This document shows positions 6,243 through 13,477 of a stretch of 13,505 bases of DNA, piece by piece. Location of the stretch: assembly GCF_000160835.1 (NCBI RefSeq), contig NZ_GG700733.1, positions 406,485 to 419,989 on the forward strand, in the 5' to 3' direction. The translations under genes were made by a program, and so were the position numbers. The notes beneath the pieces are model-generated. The model saw nothing but the letters and a program-made list of their open reading frames with translations, was not told the DNA's origin and ran no database searches. Numbering within the stretch: position 1 is the first letter of the stretch; the number at the start of each line of letters is the position of its first letter. This DNA comes from Limosilactobacillus antri DSM 16041 (lineage in GTDB: Bacteria > Bacillota > Bacilli > Lactobacillales > Lactobacillaceae).

Positions 6243-7295
6243 CTAAGCAAAGTAATCGTAGTGAATCTGGTAGTGCTGCGGGTAGCCGGGCCGCAGGGAG
6301 ATGTCGCCAAACTGCGGGTGGTGCGGCGTGTCCGGCAGAGTTTGTCCCTCCAGTGCCATAGCAAACCATTGTCCGGCGGACCGGTTAAAGCCGTCCGCGT
6401 GCTGACCATTGGCAGTGTATACGACGAGGCCGTTCCGGTCAGAATACATCTTAATTTTCCGCCCTGAGGCGGCGTCCATTAGGGTGGCCACCGGTTCATG
6501 GGCGAGGCGGTTGCTCGGCAGCACGACGAAGATGTCGTCGAAGCCCCCTTCGGCAACGCCCTGTTCCTGCATTTCCTGCAGGGCAGTTCCCAGAACGGTC
6601 GGGCGGGAAAAGTCAAAGGGCGTGTTCTTATTGAGGAGTTTGCGGCCGGTCGGAATTTTTTCGTCGTCCAGTTCCAGGTGGTAGGTTGAATTTAAGGTCA
6701 ACACGTGCCCTTGAATGGTGCTGGAATCGCTGGCGAGGTTCCAATAGGCATGGGTTGTGGGGTTAAAGAGGGTCTTAGCGTCGGCCCGGCCGGCGAAGTC
6801 AATGGTGACCCCGTTATGGTTGTCGAGGGTGTAGGTGATTTTGACGGTTTCGTTGCCGGGAAGCTGGTCGGTTGCTGTGCCAATGGTGGTTGTCAGGATT
6901 AGCTGGAGCTGCTCTTGGCCCTGACTGGTTGCAACGTCGTAGAACTGCTGGCTGAGCCCGTTAGCACCGCCGTGCAGACTATTCTCGCCTTCGTTGGCGG
7001 GAATCTGGTAGCTGCTGCCGTCGATGTCGAATTGCCCCTTCGCAATCCGCCCGCCGAACCGGCCCACAATCCGCCCGACATACAGGGGCACGTTATTCGG
7101 CGTGGTGTAGGCCGCAACGTTATCGGCCCCCAGCAGCAGGTTGACTTGTCCGCCCCGGCCATCGGGAACCATGTAGGCCTGCCAAATTCCGGCGAAGTTG
7201 AGGACACTGATGCTGACGCCGTTATCATTGGTCAGGGTGTACTTAACAACGGCGCGGTCTTCATAACTGCCGAAGCTGGTGTGTTCAATTTTCAC
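6243..7295 (-). CDS. galM: aldose 1-epimerase (mutarotase), GalM family
   Basis: A 350-residue cytosolic protein, the family's usual length. It interconverts the alpha and beta anomers of aldoses such as galactose or glucose and feeds the Leloir pathway. Visible signatures are GRIVGRFGGRIAKG (about 75-87), ENSLHGGANG (about 104-113), FNPTTHAYWNL (about 177-187; H182 is the likely catalytic acid) and MALEGQTLPD (about 313-322; E316 is the likely catalytic base). I chose GTG at 7295, 8 bases after AGGAGG (7309-7304); an in-frame GTG at 7304 overlaps that ribosome binding site and cannot use it. No other galactose gene is nearby, so a different aldose substrate is possible. It is followed closely by the PspC gene. 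Confidence 0.9.
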   Translation of the reverse strand: MKIEHTSFGSYEDRAVVKYTLTNDNGVSISVLNFAGIWQAYMVPDGRGGQVNLLLGADNVAAYTTPNNVPLYVGRIVGRFGGRIAKGQFDIDGSSYQIPANEGENSLHGGANGLSQQFYDVATSQGQEQLQLILTTTIGTATDQLPGNETVKITYTLDNHNGVTIDFAGRADAKTLFNPTTHAYWNLASDSSTIQGHVLTLNSTYHLELDDEKIPTGRKLLNKNTPFDFSRPTVLGTALQEMQEQGVAEGGFDDIFVVLPSNRLAHEPVATLMDAASGRKIKMYSDRNGLVVYTANGQHADGFNRSAGQWFAMALEGQTLPDTPHHPQFGDISLRPGYPQHYQIHYDYFA

Positions 7296-7332
7296 GGTAA
7301 CCACCTCCTGGATAGTTGCTCAAGCTAGTTAA

Positions 7333-7338
7333 ATTGTA
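7333..7338 (-). promoter_or_regulatory. extended -10 promoter of the epimerase-PspC transcript
   Basis: On the minus strand TGC-TACAAT places a good -10 hexamer (7338-7333) with an upstream TG dinucleotide about 38 bases before the epimerase start. No recognisable -35 lies at the matching distance, which is tolerable for an extended -10 promoter. Confidence 0.5.
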
Positions 7339-7406
7339 GCATACTGCTGGCGCGGTGCCGTAATTTGGCGTGAGATTCTTGGGTGTGCCAACCGGTGGTG
7401 ATTTTC

Positions 7407-7421
7407 CTGAAACATTTTCAG
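7407..7421. promoter_or_regulatory. 15-bp perfect dyad, candidate operator
   Basis: CTGAAA-CAT-TTTCAG is a perfect inverted repeat with a 3-base centre, between the divergent epimerase and TetR genes and just upstream of the -10 hexamer at 7435-7440. It superficially resembles a catabolite-responsive element but is one base short and lacks the central CG. The protein that binds it, if any, is unknown. Confidence 0.4.
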
Positions 7422-7427
7422 ACATTT

Positions 7428-7442
7428 GTATTATTATAATAC
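7428..7442. promoter_or_regulatory. 15-bp 7-1-7 palindrome containing a TATAAT -10 hexamer
   Basis: GTATTAT-T-ATAATAC is a perfect 7-1-7 inverted repeat. It contains TATAAT (7435-7440), a consensus -10 for the TetR gene, although no clear -35 accompanies it. A repressor bound here would occlude the promoter. The 7-1-7 geometry recalls Fur-family boxes, but the arms do not match the published Fur, PerR or Zur consensus cores. Confidence 0.5.
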
Positions 7443-7489
7443 GTGTATACCTAATTAATCCTGTTGTCTTGCTGACATACGGTATACAC
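7439..7489. promoter_or_regulatory. paired ATAC-n-GTAT dyads, candidate TetR operators
   Basis: Two related sites, ATACGTGTATAC (7439-7450) and ATACGGTATAC (7477-7487), each hold an ATAC/GTAT inverted repeat. They also form a longer inverted pair, GTGTATACC (7443-7451) and GGTATACAC (7481-7489), with centres 38 bases apart. The second lies in the 17-base spacer of a possible promoter CTGACA (7472-7477)/TTTATT (7495-7500). TetR-family genes are commonly autoregulated through such dyads, so these are the best operator candidates; binding is inferred. Confidence 0.5.
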
Positions 7490-7526
7490 TGTTCTTTATT
7501 GAAATGCTACAAGGGAGGGTATCCGT

Positions 7527-8066
7527 ATGCGCGTGACACGCACTGTTCGGGATTTTCAGAATGCTTTGCTAACACTCTTGGAGACCAATTCTTTTGATCA
7601 CTTAACGGTTGACCAGATTTGCAACGAGGCGCTCCTGCACCGGAGTAGTTTCTACCGCTACTTTAATGATAAGTATGATTTATTGGAGCAGACGATGGAT
7701 ACGCAGATTAGCCAAATCGCCGATTCCGGAGAATCCGAAGAAGACGTCGTTAAGCAATTCGTACTCTACATTGATGGTCATAAGGACATGATCCGCCACC
7801 TGGCGTCCAGCAGTTCCCACAGCTCGCTGTACACTGAAATGCTGCAGGTGTTTAGCCAGGTCCTGCTTGACCGCCGGGATCACGGCACAAAGGACACCGT
7901 GATTAAGGCGTTGCAGCAGGCCCATAACCCTGAGATGATGGCCTACGTCTTTAGCGGGTCGATTATCGGGGCCTTTTATTGGTGGCAGAAAAACAACTAT
8001 GATGTCCCGACCGAAGAATTCATTAACTTTGCCAAGCAGTCCGTGCTTTCCCTTTCAGCAAAGTAA
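7527..8066 (+). CDS. TetR/AcrR-family transcriptional regulator
   Basis: A 179-residue protein. LTVDQICNEALLHRSSFYRYFNDKYDLLEQ (about residues 26-55) is a classic TetR helix-turn-helix. The C-terminal half contains FSGSIIGAFYWWQKNN (about 142-157), typical of the ligand-domain type found in DhaS-like and YhgE-associated regulators. It probably represses transcription from its own promoter region, and a small or membrane-active effector would relieve that. The ATG at 7527 has AAGGGAGG (7511-7518) at 8 bases. It ends 27 bases before the YhgE/Pip-like gene on the same strand with no terminator between, so regulator and membrane protein are very likely one operon. The inducer is unknown. Confidence 0.9.
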   Translation: MRVTRTVRDFQNALLTLLETNSFDHLTVDQICNEALLHRSSFYRYFNDKYDLLEQTMDTQISQIADSGESEEDVVKQFVLYIDGHKDMIRHLASSSSHSSLYTEMLQVFSQVLLDRRDHGTKDTVIKALQQAHNPEMMAYVFSGSIIGAFYWWQKNNYDVPTEEFINFAKQSVLSLSAK

Positions 8067-8093
8067 GTTAATTAGATGAGGTGAGGAAAGAAA

Positions 8094-10703
8094 ATGATCA
8101 AAATGATCAAGGCAGAATTGCGGAATCTGTTTCATAATCATATTTTGCTATTATCCATTTCCGTAATTTGCCTGTTACCGTTTCTATACAGTATCTTCTT
8201 CTTAAAATCAGTGTGGGATCCGTACGGGAGCACCCAGGACCTGCCGATTGCGGTCGTCAACCGGGACGTCCCGGTGGAGTACCAGGGCAAGAAGATGGCG
8301 GTTGGTCAGCAGACCGTTGACCAATTGCGGAAGAACCACCAGATGAAGTGGGAGATTGTTTCGAAAAAGAAGGCCGACTACGGTCTTCACCACCGGCAAT
8401 ACTATGCCGTCATTACGATTCCCCAGAACTTCTCGCAAAACGCGACGACCGTGATGGATAAGAACCCGAAGCAGATGAAGCTCCAATACGAAACGAACGG
8501 TTCTTTGAACTACATCGGTCAGGTGATGACGGAGATCGGGACGAGCCGGTTAAACACCAGCATCCGTTCCCAGGTGACCCAGGCCTATGCGAAGGCAATG
8601 TTTAAGGAACTAGGCGTTGTCGGCAAGGGGATGACCAAGGCCGCGGATGGTGCCCACCAGCTGAGTGACGGAATCATGACCCTGAACGATGGGGTGAACC
8701 AGTACGTCGCTGGGGTGTACCAGGTCAATAACGGTGTCCAGCAGATGAAGGTGGCCGTGACCCCGCTAGCCAGTGGTGCCCAACAGCTGGCGGCAGGTAG
8801 TTCTCAGTTAGCCGCCGGAATCCAGCAATACACTGGGGGTGTGGGCCAGCTAGCCAATGGCCTTGGACTGTTGCAGGCAAATTCCGGTCAGCTGAGTGGC
8901 GGTGCCGGCAAATTAGCCGCCGGTCTGAACACCCTGAACGGCCGGTCCGGCGAATTACAATCCGGGGCCGGGCAACTAGCTGCTGGCAATACGGAGCTAA
9001 GCAACCAGGTTAACAGTATGTTGCCCGGCCTGCAACAGCAGATGGGAAGTATGTCTCAGGGAATTACGAATAATGCCAATGAGCTGGCGCAGGCTTTACA
9101 ACCACTATCGCAAAGCAGTCAAGAACTTCAAAGACTATCAGCCGGGTTAGGCCAGCTTAGTGAAGCTCTAGGCAATCTCAAGGCGGCAGCTAGCCAGTCT
9201 GCATCAGCTGCAGCTCCTGCAAATAATAACAATCAGTCCCAGTCTCAATTACAAGCAGCACTGTCTGCTGTTCAAAACATTAGAACGGATGATAATGCTG
9301 CTAAGCAGAATGCCGTTAATGCAATCCAAAGTGCAATCAATTCTTCAAACAGTGCACCAGCACAACACAGTACGTCCGCCAATACTAACCTGGCTGAGCA
9401 GATTGGTCAGCTGCAGGAAAAAGTTAACGGTCTTAAAGCACAAGTTGATGCGTCTGCTAGTGGAGCTGAGCAAAATACTGGTAATGTTTTGCGGGCGGCC
9501 CAGAACCTGCAAAATAGCTTACAAAATATGCAAACCAGCACCAATACGGCCTTAAACGATGCTTCCGGCAAACTGACTGCGGCTACTAACCAATTAGCTG
9601 CCGGTGCCAATAAGCTGAATAATGGTGTTAACGCGTACACGGGCGGGGTTGCCACTGCCGCCGCTGGTGCTAACACCCTGAATGCGGGAATTGGGCAATA
9701 TACTGCGGGTGTTGCCCAAGCGGGGGCCGGAGCCAACCAGCTGGTTGCCAACAGCCCGGCCTTGATTTCTGGGGCTGGGCAGTTAGCCAGCGCCCTCACC
9801 CAGTTAAACGCCCAAGTACCAAGCCTGATCAGCGGGATTAACCTCTTAGCCGCTGGGACCCAGCAGCTGGCTGACAATTCGCCGGCGTTGGTCAGCGGAA
9901 TTACCCAGTTGAACGACGGTGCCAGTCAACTGGCTAGTCAATTGGGCAAGGGTGCTAAGACCATCAACGGGATCAAGCCAACCGGCAAGACGGCGAAGAT
10001 GTTTGCCGAACCAACAGCGGTTAAGCATAAGGATTACAGCTACGTACCAAACTATGGTCACGCGCTGGCACCATACGTTCTGTCAGTTGCCCTCTACGTT
10101 GGGATCTTAGTATTTAACTTCATCTACCCAATTCGGCGGGTGGCAGAAAAGGGCCACTCTGCTGTTGCCTGGTGGGCAAGCAAGGTCTTTGTCGGTGCAG
10201 TGTCAGTTACTCTGATGGCGGTAATTGAGGATGCCATCATGTTGGCCTGCGGCTTGACGACGGACCACATCCCATCACTCTTTGCGACAAGCATCTGCTT
10301 TGGCTTAGCGTCGATGGCAATCGTGATGTTCCTTTCGATGATTTTCGATAACCCAGGCCGGTTCGTTGCCATGGTTCTGCTGATGCTGCAGCTGGGTGGT
10401 TCCGGTGGGACCTTCCCAATGGAGGTCACGATGAAGTTCTACAACGTCATCCACTGGTACCTGCCAATGACCTACTCGATTTTAGGCTTGCGGCAATCGA
10501 TCAGTAGCGGGATTGGCGCGCACTACGCGCTCTTCTGCAACCTGGTCCTGCTCGGCATCGCGGTTGTCTTTAACCTCTTGTTATTGGCCGGGATGCTCGG
10601 GATCCACCACCACTTCTTCAACATCAACCCGAAGTTGGAAAAGAACCAGGAATTCCTGGACGAGATGGAAAACGATGGCGGAATCCAGTCGAAGAAGGAT
10701 TAA
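8094..10703 (+). CDS. YhgE/Pip-domain membrane protein
   Basis: An 869-residue protein with the complete YhgE/Pip architecture. An N-terminal membrane helix (about residues 15-40) is followed by the family motif WDPYGSTQDLPIAVVN (about 40-55), a large extracytoplasmic region, and about five or six C-terminal helices resembling an ABC-2 transporter membrane domain (about 656-840). The extracytoplasmic part is built of many short repeats of the type QLAAGxxQLxxG (about 185-316 and 495-620), expected to form long helical or coiled-coil rods. Relatives include Lactococcus Pip, a phage receptor, and EsaA of type VII secretion; what this protein itself transports or binds is unknown. The ATG at 8094 follows GAGGTGAGGA; an ATG three codons later is an alternative. 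It follows the TetR gene and ends before a strong hairpin. Residues about 316-492 differ in composition from the rest. Confidence 0.9.
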   Translation: MIKMIKAELRNLFHNHILLLSISVICLLPFLYSIFFLKSVWDPYGSTQDLPIAVVNRDVPVEYQGKKMAVGQQTVDQLRKNHQMKWEIVSKKKADYGLHHRQYYAVITIPQNFSQNATTVMDKNPKQMKLQYETNGSLNYIGQVMTEIGTSRLNTSIRSQVTQAYAKAMFKELGVVGKGMTKAADGAHQLSDGIMTLNDGVNQYVAGVYQVNNGVQQMKVAVTPLASGAQQLAAGSSQLAAGIQQYTGGVGQLANGLGLLQANSGQLSGGAGKLAAGLNTLNGRSGELQSGAGQLAAGNTELSNQVNSMLPGLQQQMGSMSQGITNNANELAQALQPLSQSSQELQRLSAGLGQLSEALGNLKAAASQSASAAAPANNNNQSQSQLQAALSAVQNIRTDDNAAKQNAVNAIQSAINSSNSAPAQHSTSANTNLAEQIGQLQEKVNGLKAQVDASASGAEQNTGNVLRAAQNLQNSLQNMQTSTNTALNDASGKLTAATNQLAAGANKLNNGVNAYTGGVATAAAGANTLNAGIGQYTAGVAQAGAGANQLVANSPALISGAGQLASALTQLNAQVPSLISGINLLAAGTQQLADNSPALVSGITQLNDGASQLASQLGKGAKTINGIKPTGKTAKMFAEPTAVKHKDYSYVPNYGHALAPYVLSVALYVGILVFNFIYPIRRVAEKGHSAVAWWASKVFVGAVSVTLMAVIEDAIMLACGLTTDHIPSLFATSICFGLASMAIVMFLSMIFDNPGRFVAMVLLMLQLGGSGGTFPMEVTMKFYNVIHWYLPMTYSILGLRQSISSGIGAHYALFCNLVLLGIAVVFNLLLLAGMLGIHHHFFNINPKLEKNQEFLDEMENDGGIQSKKD
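8648..9950 (+). repeat. coding tandem repeats (QLAAG-type) in the YhgE/Pip-like gene
   Basis: Degenerate units of about 10-18 residues, such as QLAAGSSQLAAG, KLAAGLNTLNG, QLAAGANKLNNG and NSPALISGAGQLA, recur in two blocks, about 8648-9040 and 9575-9950. Codons differ between units, so these are ancient protein repeats and not recent DNA duplications. The block between them, 9040-9575, lacks the motif. Confidence 0.75.
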
Positions 10704-10752
10704 TGAGGCAAACAGGGGATGATGTAATTCCCCTATCTGAATATCAAACTTA

Positions 10753-10794
10753 AAGGCTCTCAGTGTTCGAATTTCTCCGAACACTGGGAGCCTT
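10753..10794. terminator. bidirectional hairpin terminator between convergent genes
   Basis: A 17-bp stem (10753-10769 with 10778-10794, one T-G wobble, loop of 8) lies between the YhgE/Pip-like gene and the convergent thioesterase gene. The tail is TTTAAGTTT on the minus strand and only CTTCGT on the plus strand, so it probably works better for the thioesterase transcript. A small 6-bp hairpin, AGGGGA/TCCCCT (10714-10734), precedes it after the YhgE/Pip-like stop. Confidence 0.8.
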
Positions 10795-10804
10795 CGTACT
10801 GGCG

Positions 10805-11194
10805 TTAGTTGGGCTTGCCCTCTGGCTTATGACTATTGATGAGTATAACGGTACTGCTGCTGGTCAGCTGGTCCTGGTTATACAATTCAGCCCGCCAGGT
10901 TTGGGTGCGGCGGCCGCATTTAATGGGCGTGGCGATGGCTTTAATGGTACCCTGCGCTACTGGTCGCAGGTGCTGTGTGTTAATATTAAGACCGATGGCT
11001 AGTTTGTCCTGGCCGTGGTCCCGCAGCCACTGGTTGGCGCCGAGGGACGCGGCGGTTTCCGCAAGGACGGCGTTAACCCCGCCATGAACGATTCCGTAAG
11101 GCTGTTTGAGCCGGTCGGTGACCGTGACGGTTAAGACGACCCGGTCTGCGGCGACCGACTGGACCTGAATGCCGAAGTTTTCTAGTAGATTCAT
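10805..11194 (-). CDS. menI: hotdog-fold acyl-CoA thioesterase, probable DHNA-CoA hydrolase
   Basis: A 129-residue protein, the usual length for a PaaI/YdiI-type hotdog thioesterase. GIVHGGVNAVLAETAAS (residues 34-50) is the family signature: H37-G-G shapes the oxyanion region and E46 aligns with the catalytic glutamate of E. coli YdiI/MenI. Next to menB, the most economical role is hydrolysis of 1,4-dihydroxy-2-naphthoyl-CoA to free DHNA, completing ring formation before prenylation; the name is based on this context. A general phenylacetyl- or acyl-CoA thioesterase cannot be excluded. The ATG at 11194 has TGAGGT (11207-11202) at about 7 bases. It is divergent from menB across only 35 bases, so its promoter and that of menB must lie partly inside the opposite gene. 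Confidence 0.75.
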   Translation of the reverse strand: MNLLENFGIQVQSVAADRVVLTVTVTDRLKQPYGIVHGGVNAVLAETAASLGANQWLRDHGQDKLAIGLNINTQHLRPVAQGTIKAIATPIKCGRRTQTWRAELYNQDQLTSSSTVILINSHKPEGKPN

Positions 11195-11229
11195 TGTAAT
11201 GACCTCACTTGTAAAGGAGTAAGTTAATA

Positions 11230-12051
11230 ATGACAGAAGTTAATTGGCAACCGGTAAAAGAATACTCTGAAATCATCTTTGAACGGGCGGGCAAGATTGC
11301 GAAAATCACGATGAACCGTCCAGAACGGCGCAACGCTTTTACCCCGGTCACCATTCAGGAAATGATTGACGCGTTTACCATTTGTCGTGATGATAGCACA
11401 ATTGGCGTGATTATCCTAACCGGGGCCGGCGACTTGGCCTTTTCATCCGGCGGTGACCAGGGCGTGCGCGGCAACGGCGGCTATGTCGGCCCCGATAAGA
11501 TTGCCCGCTTGAACGTCCTGGACCTGCAACACCTGATTCGGATTATTCCCAAGCCGGTCATCGCGATGGTCAAGGGCTGGGCAGTCGGCGGTGGCAACAT
11601 CCTCCAACTGGTCTGTGACCTGACGATTGCGGCGGACAACGCTAAGTTTGGTCAAACCGGTCCAAAGGTCGGCAGTTTCGACGCGGGCTACGGCTCCGGT
11701 TACCTGGCCCGGGTGATTGGCCACAAACGTGCCAAGGAAGTTTGGTTCCTTAACCACTTCTACACGGCCGAAGAGGCCTACCAGATGAACTGGATCAACA
11801 AGGTCGTGCCATTGGACCAGGTTGAATCAGTGACCCTGGACTGGTGCAACGAGATCTTGCAGAAGTCGCCAACCGCCCTGCGCTTTATTAAGGCGGCGAT
11901 GAACGCCGATACCGATGGGCTGGCGGGCTTGCAACAGCTCGGCGGTGACGCCACCATGCTCTTCTACACGACCGACGAGGGTAAGGAAGGCCGGGACGCG
12001 TTCAACGAGAAGCGCAAGCCGGACTTCGACCAGTTTCCGAAGTTCCCATAG
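11230..12051 (+). CDS. menB: 1,4-dihydroxy-2-naphthoyl-CoA synthase
   Basis: A 273-residue crotonase-fold enzyme, slightly shorter than E. coli MenB. It closes the second ring of o-succinylbenzoyl-CoA (Dieckmann-type condensation) to give DHNA-CoA in menaquinone synthesis. Visible landmarks are FSSGGDQ (71-77), [21 protein letters not shown] (118-138, the oxyanion hole), [15 protein letters not shown] (141-155) and the C-terminal [26 protein letters not shown], all very close to E. coli MenB. G144 in QTG places it with bicarbonate-dependent type I enzymes. The ATG at 11230 has AAAGGAG (11213-11219) at 10 bases. menE begins 10 bases after the stop, so the two form an operon. The match to MenB is far better than to generic enoyl-CoA hydratases. 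Confidence 0.95.
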   Translation: MTEVNWQPVKEYSEIIFERAGKIAKITMNRPERRNAFTPVTIQEMIDAFTICRDDSTIGVIILTGAGDLAFSSGGDQGVRGNGGYVGPDKIARLNVLDLQHLIRIIPKPVIAMVKGWAVGGGNILQLVCDLTIAADNAKFGQTGPKVGSFDAGYGSGYLARVIGHKRAKEVWFLNHFYTAEEAYQMNWINKVVPLDQVESVTLDWCNEILQKSPTALRFIKAAMNADTDGLAGLQQLGGDATMLFYTTDEGKEGRDAFNEKRKPDFDQFPKFP

Positions 12052-12061
12052 GGGCGGTAAG

Positions 12062-13474
12062 ATGCAGACGCAAAATTGGTTATTAAAACAGGCGGCGACC
12101 CAGCCAAACCACCTGGCGGTTGACGATGGCAACACCAGGCTAACCTTTGCCCAGCTCCGGGACTACGTGGCTCATATCGCCGGCCAGCTAAACCACCTGG
12201 CTCCCGGTGACAAGGTGGGGCTGCTAGCCACCAACCGGTTGCCGGGCTACCTGGCGGCCTTAGCAATTATTTGCAGCGGCCGGACGGTGGTCTGGCTAAA
12301 CTGGCGCCTGGCGAGTGAAGAGCTGCACCGGCAAATTGCAGATAGCCAGCTCCGGTGCTGTCTGGTGGCTGATGAGCTGTGGCGGCCGGAGATGGGGACG
12401 GAATTTACTAGCCTGAGTGACCTGCTGGCGGTTGACGCGGCCCCGGCAACTTTGGCCCCCAGCTTTGCGAGTGACCAGGTTGCTAGCATTATGTACACGT
12501 CCGGGACGACCGGGAAGCCGAAGGGCGTTTTGCAGACCTTTGGCAACCACTTCTACTCGGCGGTTTCGTCGGCGCTCAACCTGGGCCTGACCAACCAGGA
12601 CGAGTGGCTATGTGTTGCCCCAATTTTCCACATCAGCGGCTTCTCAATTATGATGCGGGGGCTGATTTACGGGATGACCGTGCGCCTGGTGGCCAAATTC
12701 CGGCCGGCCGCGATTGAGCAGATCTTGGCCACGGAGCCGGTCACTATCATGTCAGTAGTGCCATTTATGCTGAAAAAGCTGGTCGGCCAACGCCAGCAGA
12801 GCGGCCAAAAGTACCGGGCCACGTTCCGGTGTATGCTCCTTGGCGGGGGCACCCTCGACCGGGCAAGTTTGAACCAGTGCCGCCAACTGGGAATTCCGGT
12901 CGTCCAGTGCTACGGGATGACGGAAACCTGCTCCCAGGTGGTAGCACTGCGGTCCAGCGATGCCTTGGCCAAAATTGGCTCCGTCGGCCAGCCGCTCTTT
13001 ACCACCCAGTTGAAACTGAGCGCGGATGGGGAAATCCTGTTGAAGACGCCGGCGTTGACCCCGGGTTACCTCAACCTGCCGGCCAAGCTCCCCGCAAAGC
13101 TGGTGGATGGCTGGTACCGGACCGGAGATATTGGGCACCTGGACCAGGATGGCTACCTTTATATCGATGGCCGGGCCGACGAAATGATGATTTCCGGCGG
13201 CGAGAACATCTTCCCACAGGAAGTCGAGCAGGTCTACCTGCAGTACCCGGGCATTCGGCAACTGGCGGTGGTGGGCCAACCGAACGCGGAGTGGGGCGAA
13301 GTGCCGGTGGCCTTTGTCGTCAGCGACCAGCCCTTGGACCAGGCGGCACTTACGGCCTATGGCTACCAGCACCTGGCCCACTACAAGGTGCCGCACCGCT
13401 ACATTCGGGTGACCACGTTGCCGATGAATGCTAGTGGAAAGATCCAGCGCTATTTGTTAAGAAAACAATTATAA
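12062..13474 (+). CDS. menE: o-succinylbenzoate-CoA ligase
   Basis: A 470-residue adenylate-forming enzyme of normal length. It activates o-succinylbenzoate with ATP and CoA, producing the MenB substrate. Motifs in order: YTSGTTGKPKG (145-155, phosphate-binding loop), FHISG (189-193), YGMTETC (284-290), GWYRTGDIG (350-358, with ribose-binding D355), GRADEMMISGGENIFPQEVE (370-389) and NASGKIQR (456-463, with catalytic K460). Its motif set and size favour MenE over long-chain acyl-CoA ligases, and adjacency to menB supports this. I start it at the ATG at 12062, which begins at the expected N terminus MQTQNWLLKQAATQPNHLAV; the frame is open further upstream, but that stretch only mirrors menB. 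The ribosome binding site is weak (GGGCGG), so translation may be coupled to menB. Confidence 0.92.
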   Translation: MQTQNWLLKQAATQPNHLAVDDGNTRLTFAQLRDYVAHIAGQLNHLAPGDKVGLLATNRLPGYLAALAIICSGRTVVWLNWRLASEELHRQIADSQLRCCLVADELWRPEMGTEFTSLSDLLAVDAAPATLAPSFASDQVASIMYTSGTTGKPKGVLQTFGNHFYSAVSSALNLGLTNQDEWLCVAPIFHISGFSIMMRGLIYGMTVRLVAKFRPAAIEQILATEPVTIMSVVPFMLKKLVGQRQQSGQKYRATFRCMLLGGGTLDRASLNQCRQLGIPVVQCYGMTETCSQVVALRSSDALAKIGSVGQPLFTTQLKLSADGEILLKTPALTPGYLNLPAKLPAKLVDGWYRTGDIGHLDQDGYLYIDGRADEMMISGGENIFPQEVEQVYLQYPGIRQLAVVGQPNAEWGEVPVAFVVSDQPLDQAALTAYGYQHLAHYKVPHRYIRVTTLPMNASGKIQRYLLRKQL

Positions 13475-13477
13475 ATA

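Noticed and set aside
7296..7304. GTG at 7304 as the start of the epimerase.
   Set aside because: It overlaps the AGGAGG sequence; the GTG at 7295 is spaced correctly from it.
7407..7421. CcpA catabolite-responsive element before the epimerase.
   Set aside because: The dyad has a 3-base centre and lacks the essential central CG of the consensus, so it is recorded only as an unassigned operator candidate.
11915..12061. Upstream extension of menE inside menB.
   Set aside because: The extra 49 residues are low-complexity Ser/Arg/Thr sequence out of frame with menB and absent from the MenE fold; the ATG at 12062 gives the normal N terminus.
12752..13396. Long antisense (214 codons) and alternative plus-strand frames across menE.
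   Set aside because: menE carries all adenylate-forming motifs across the same bases; these are shadows in GC-rich DNA.
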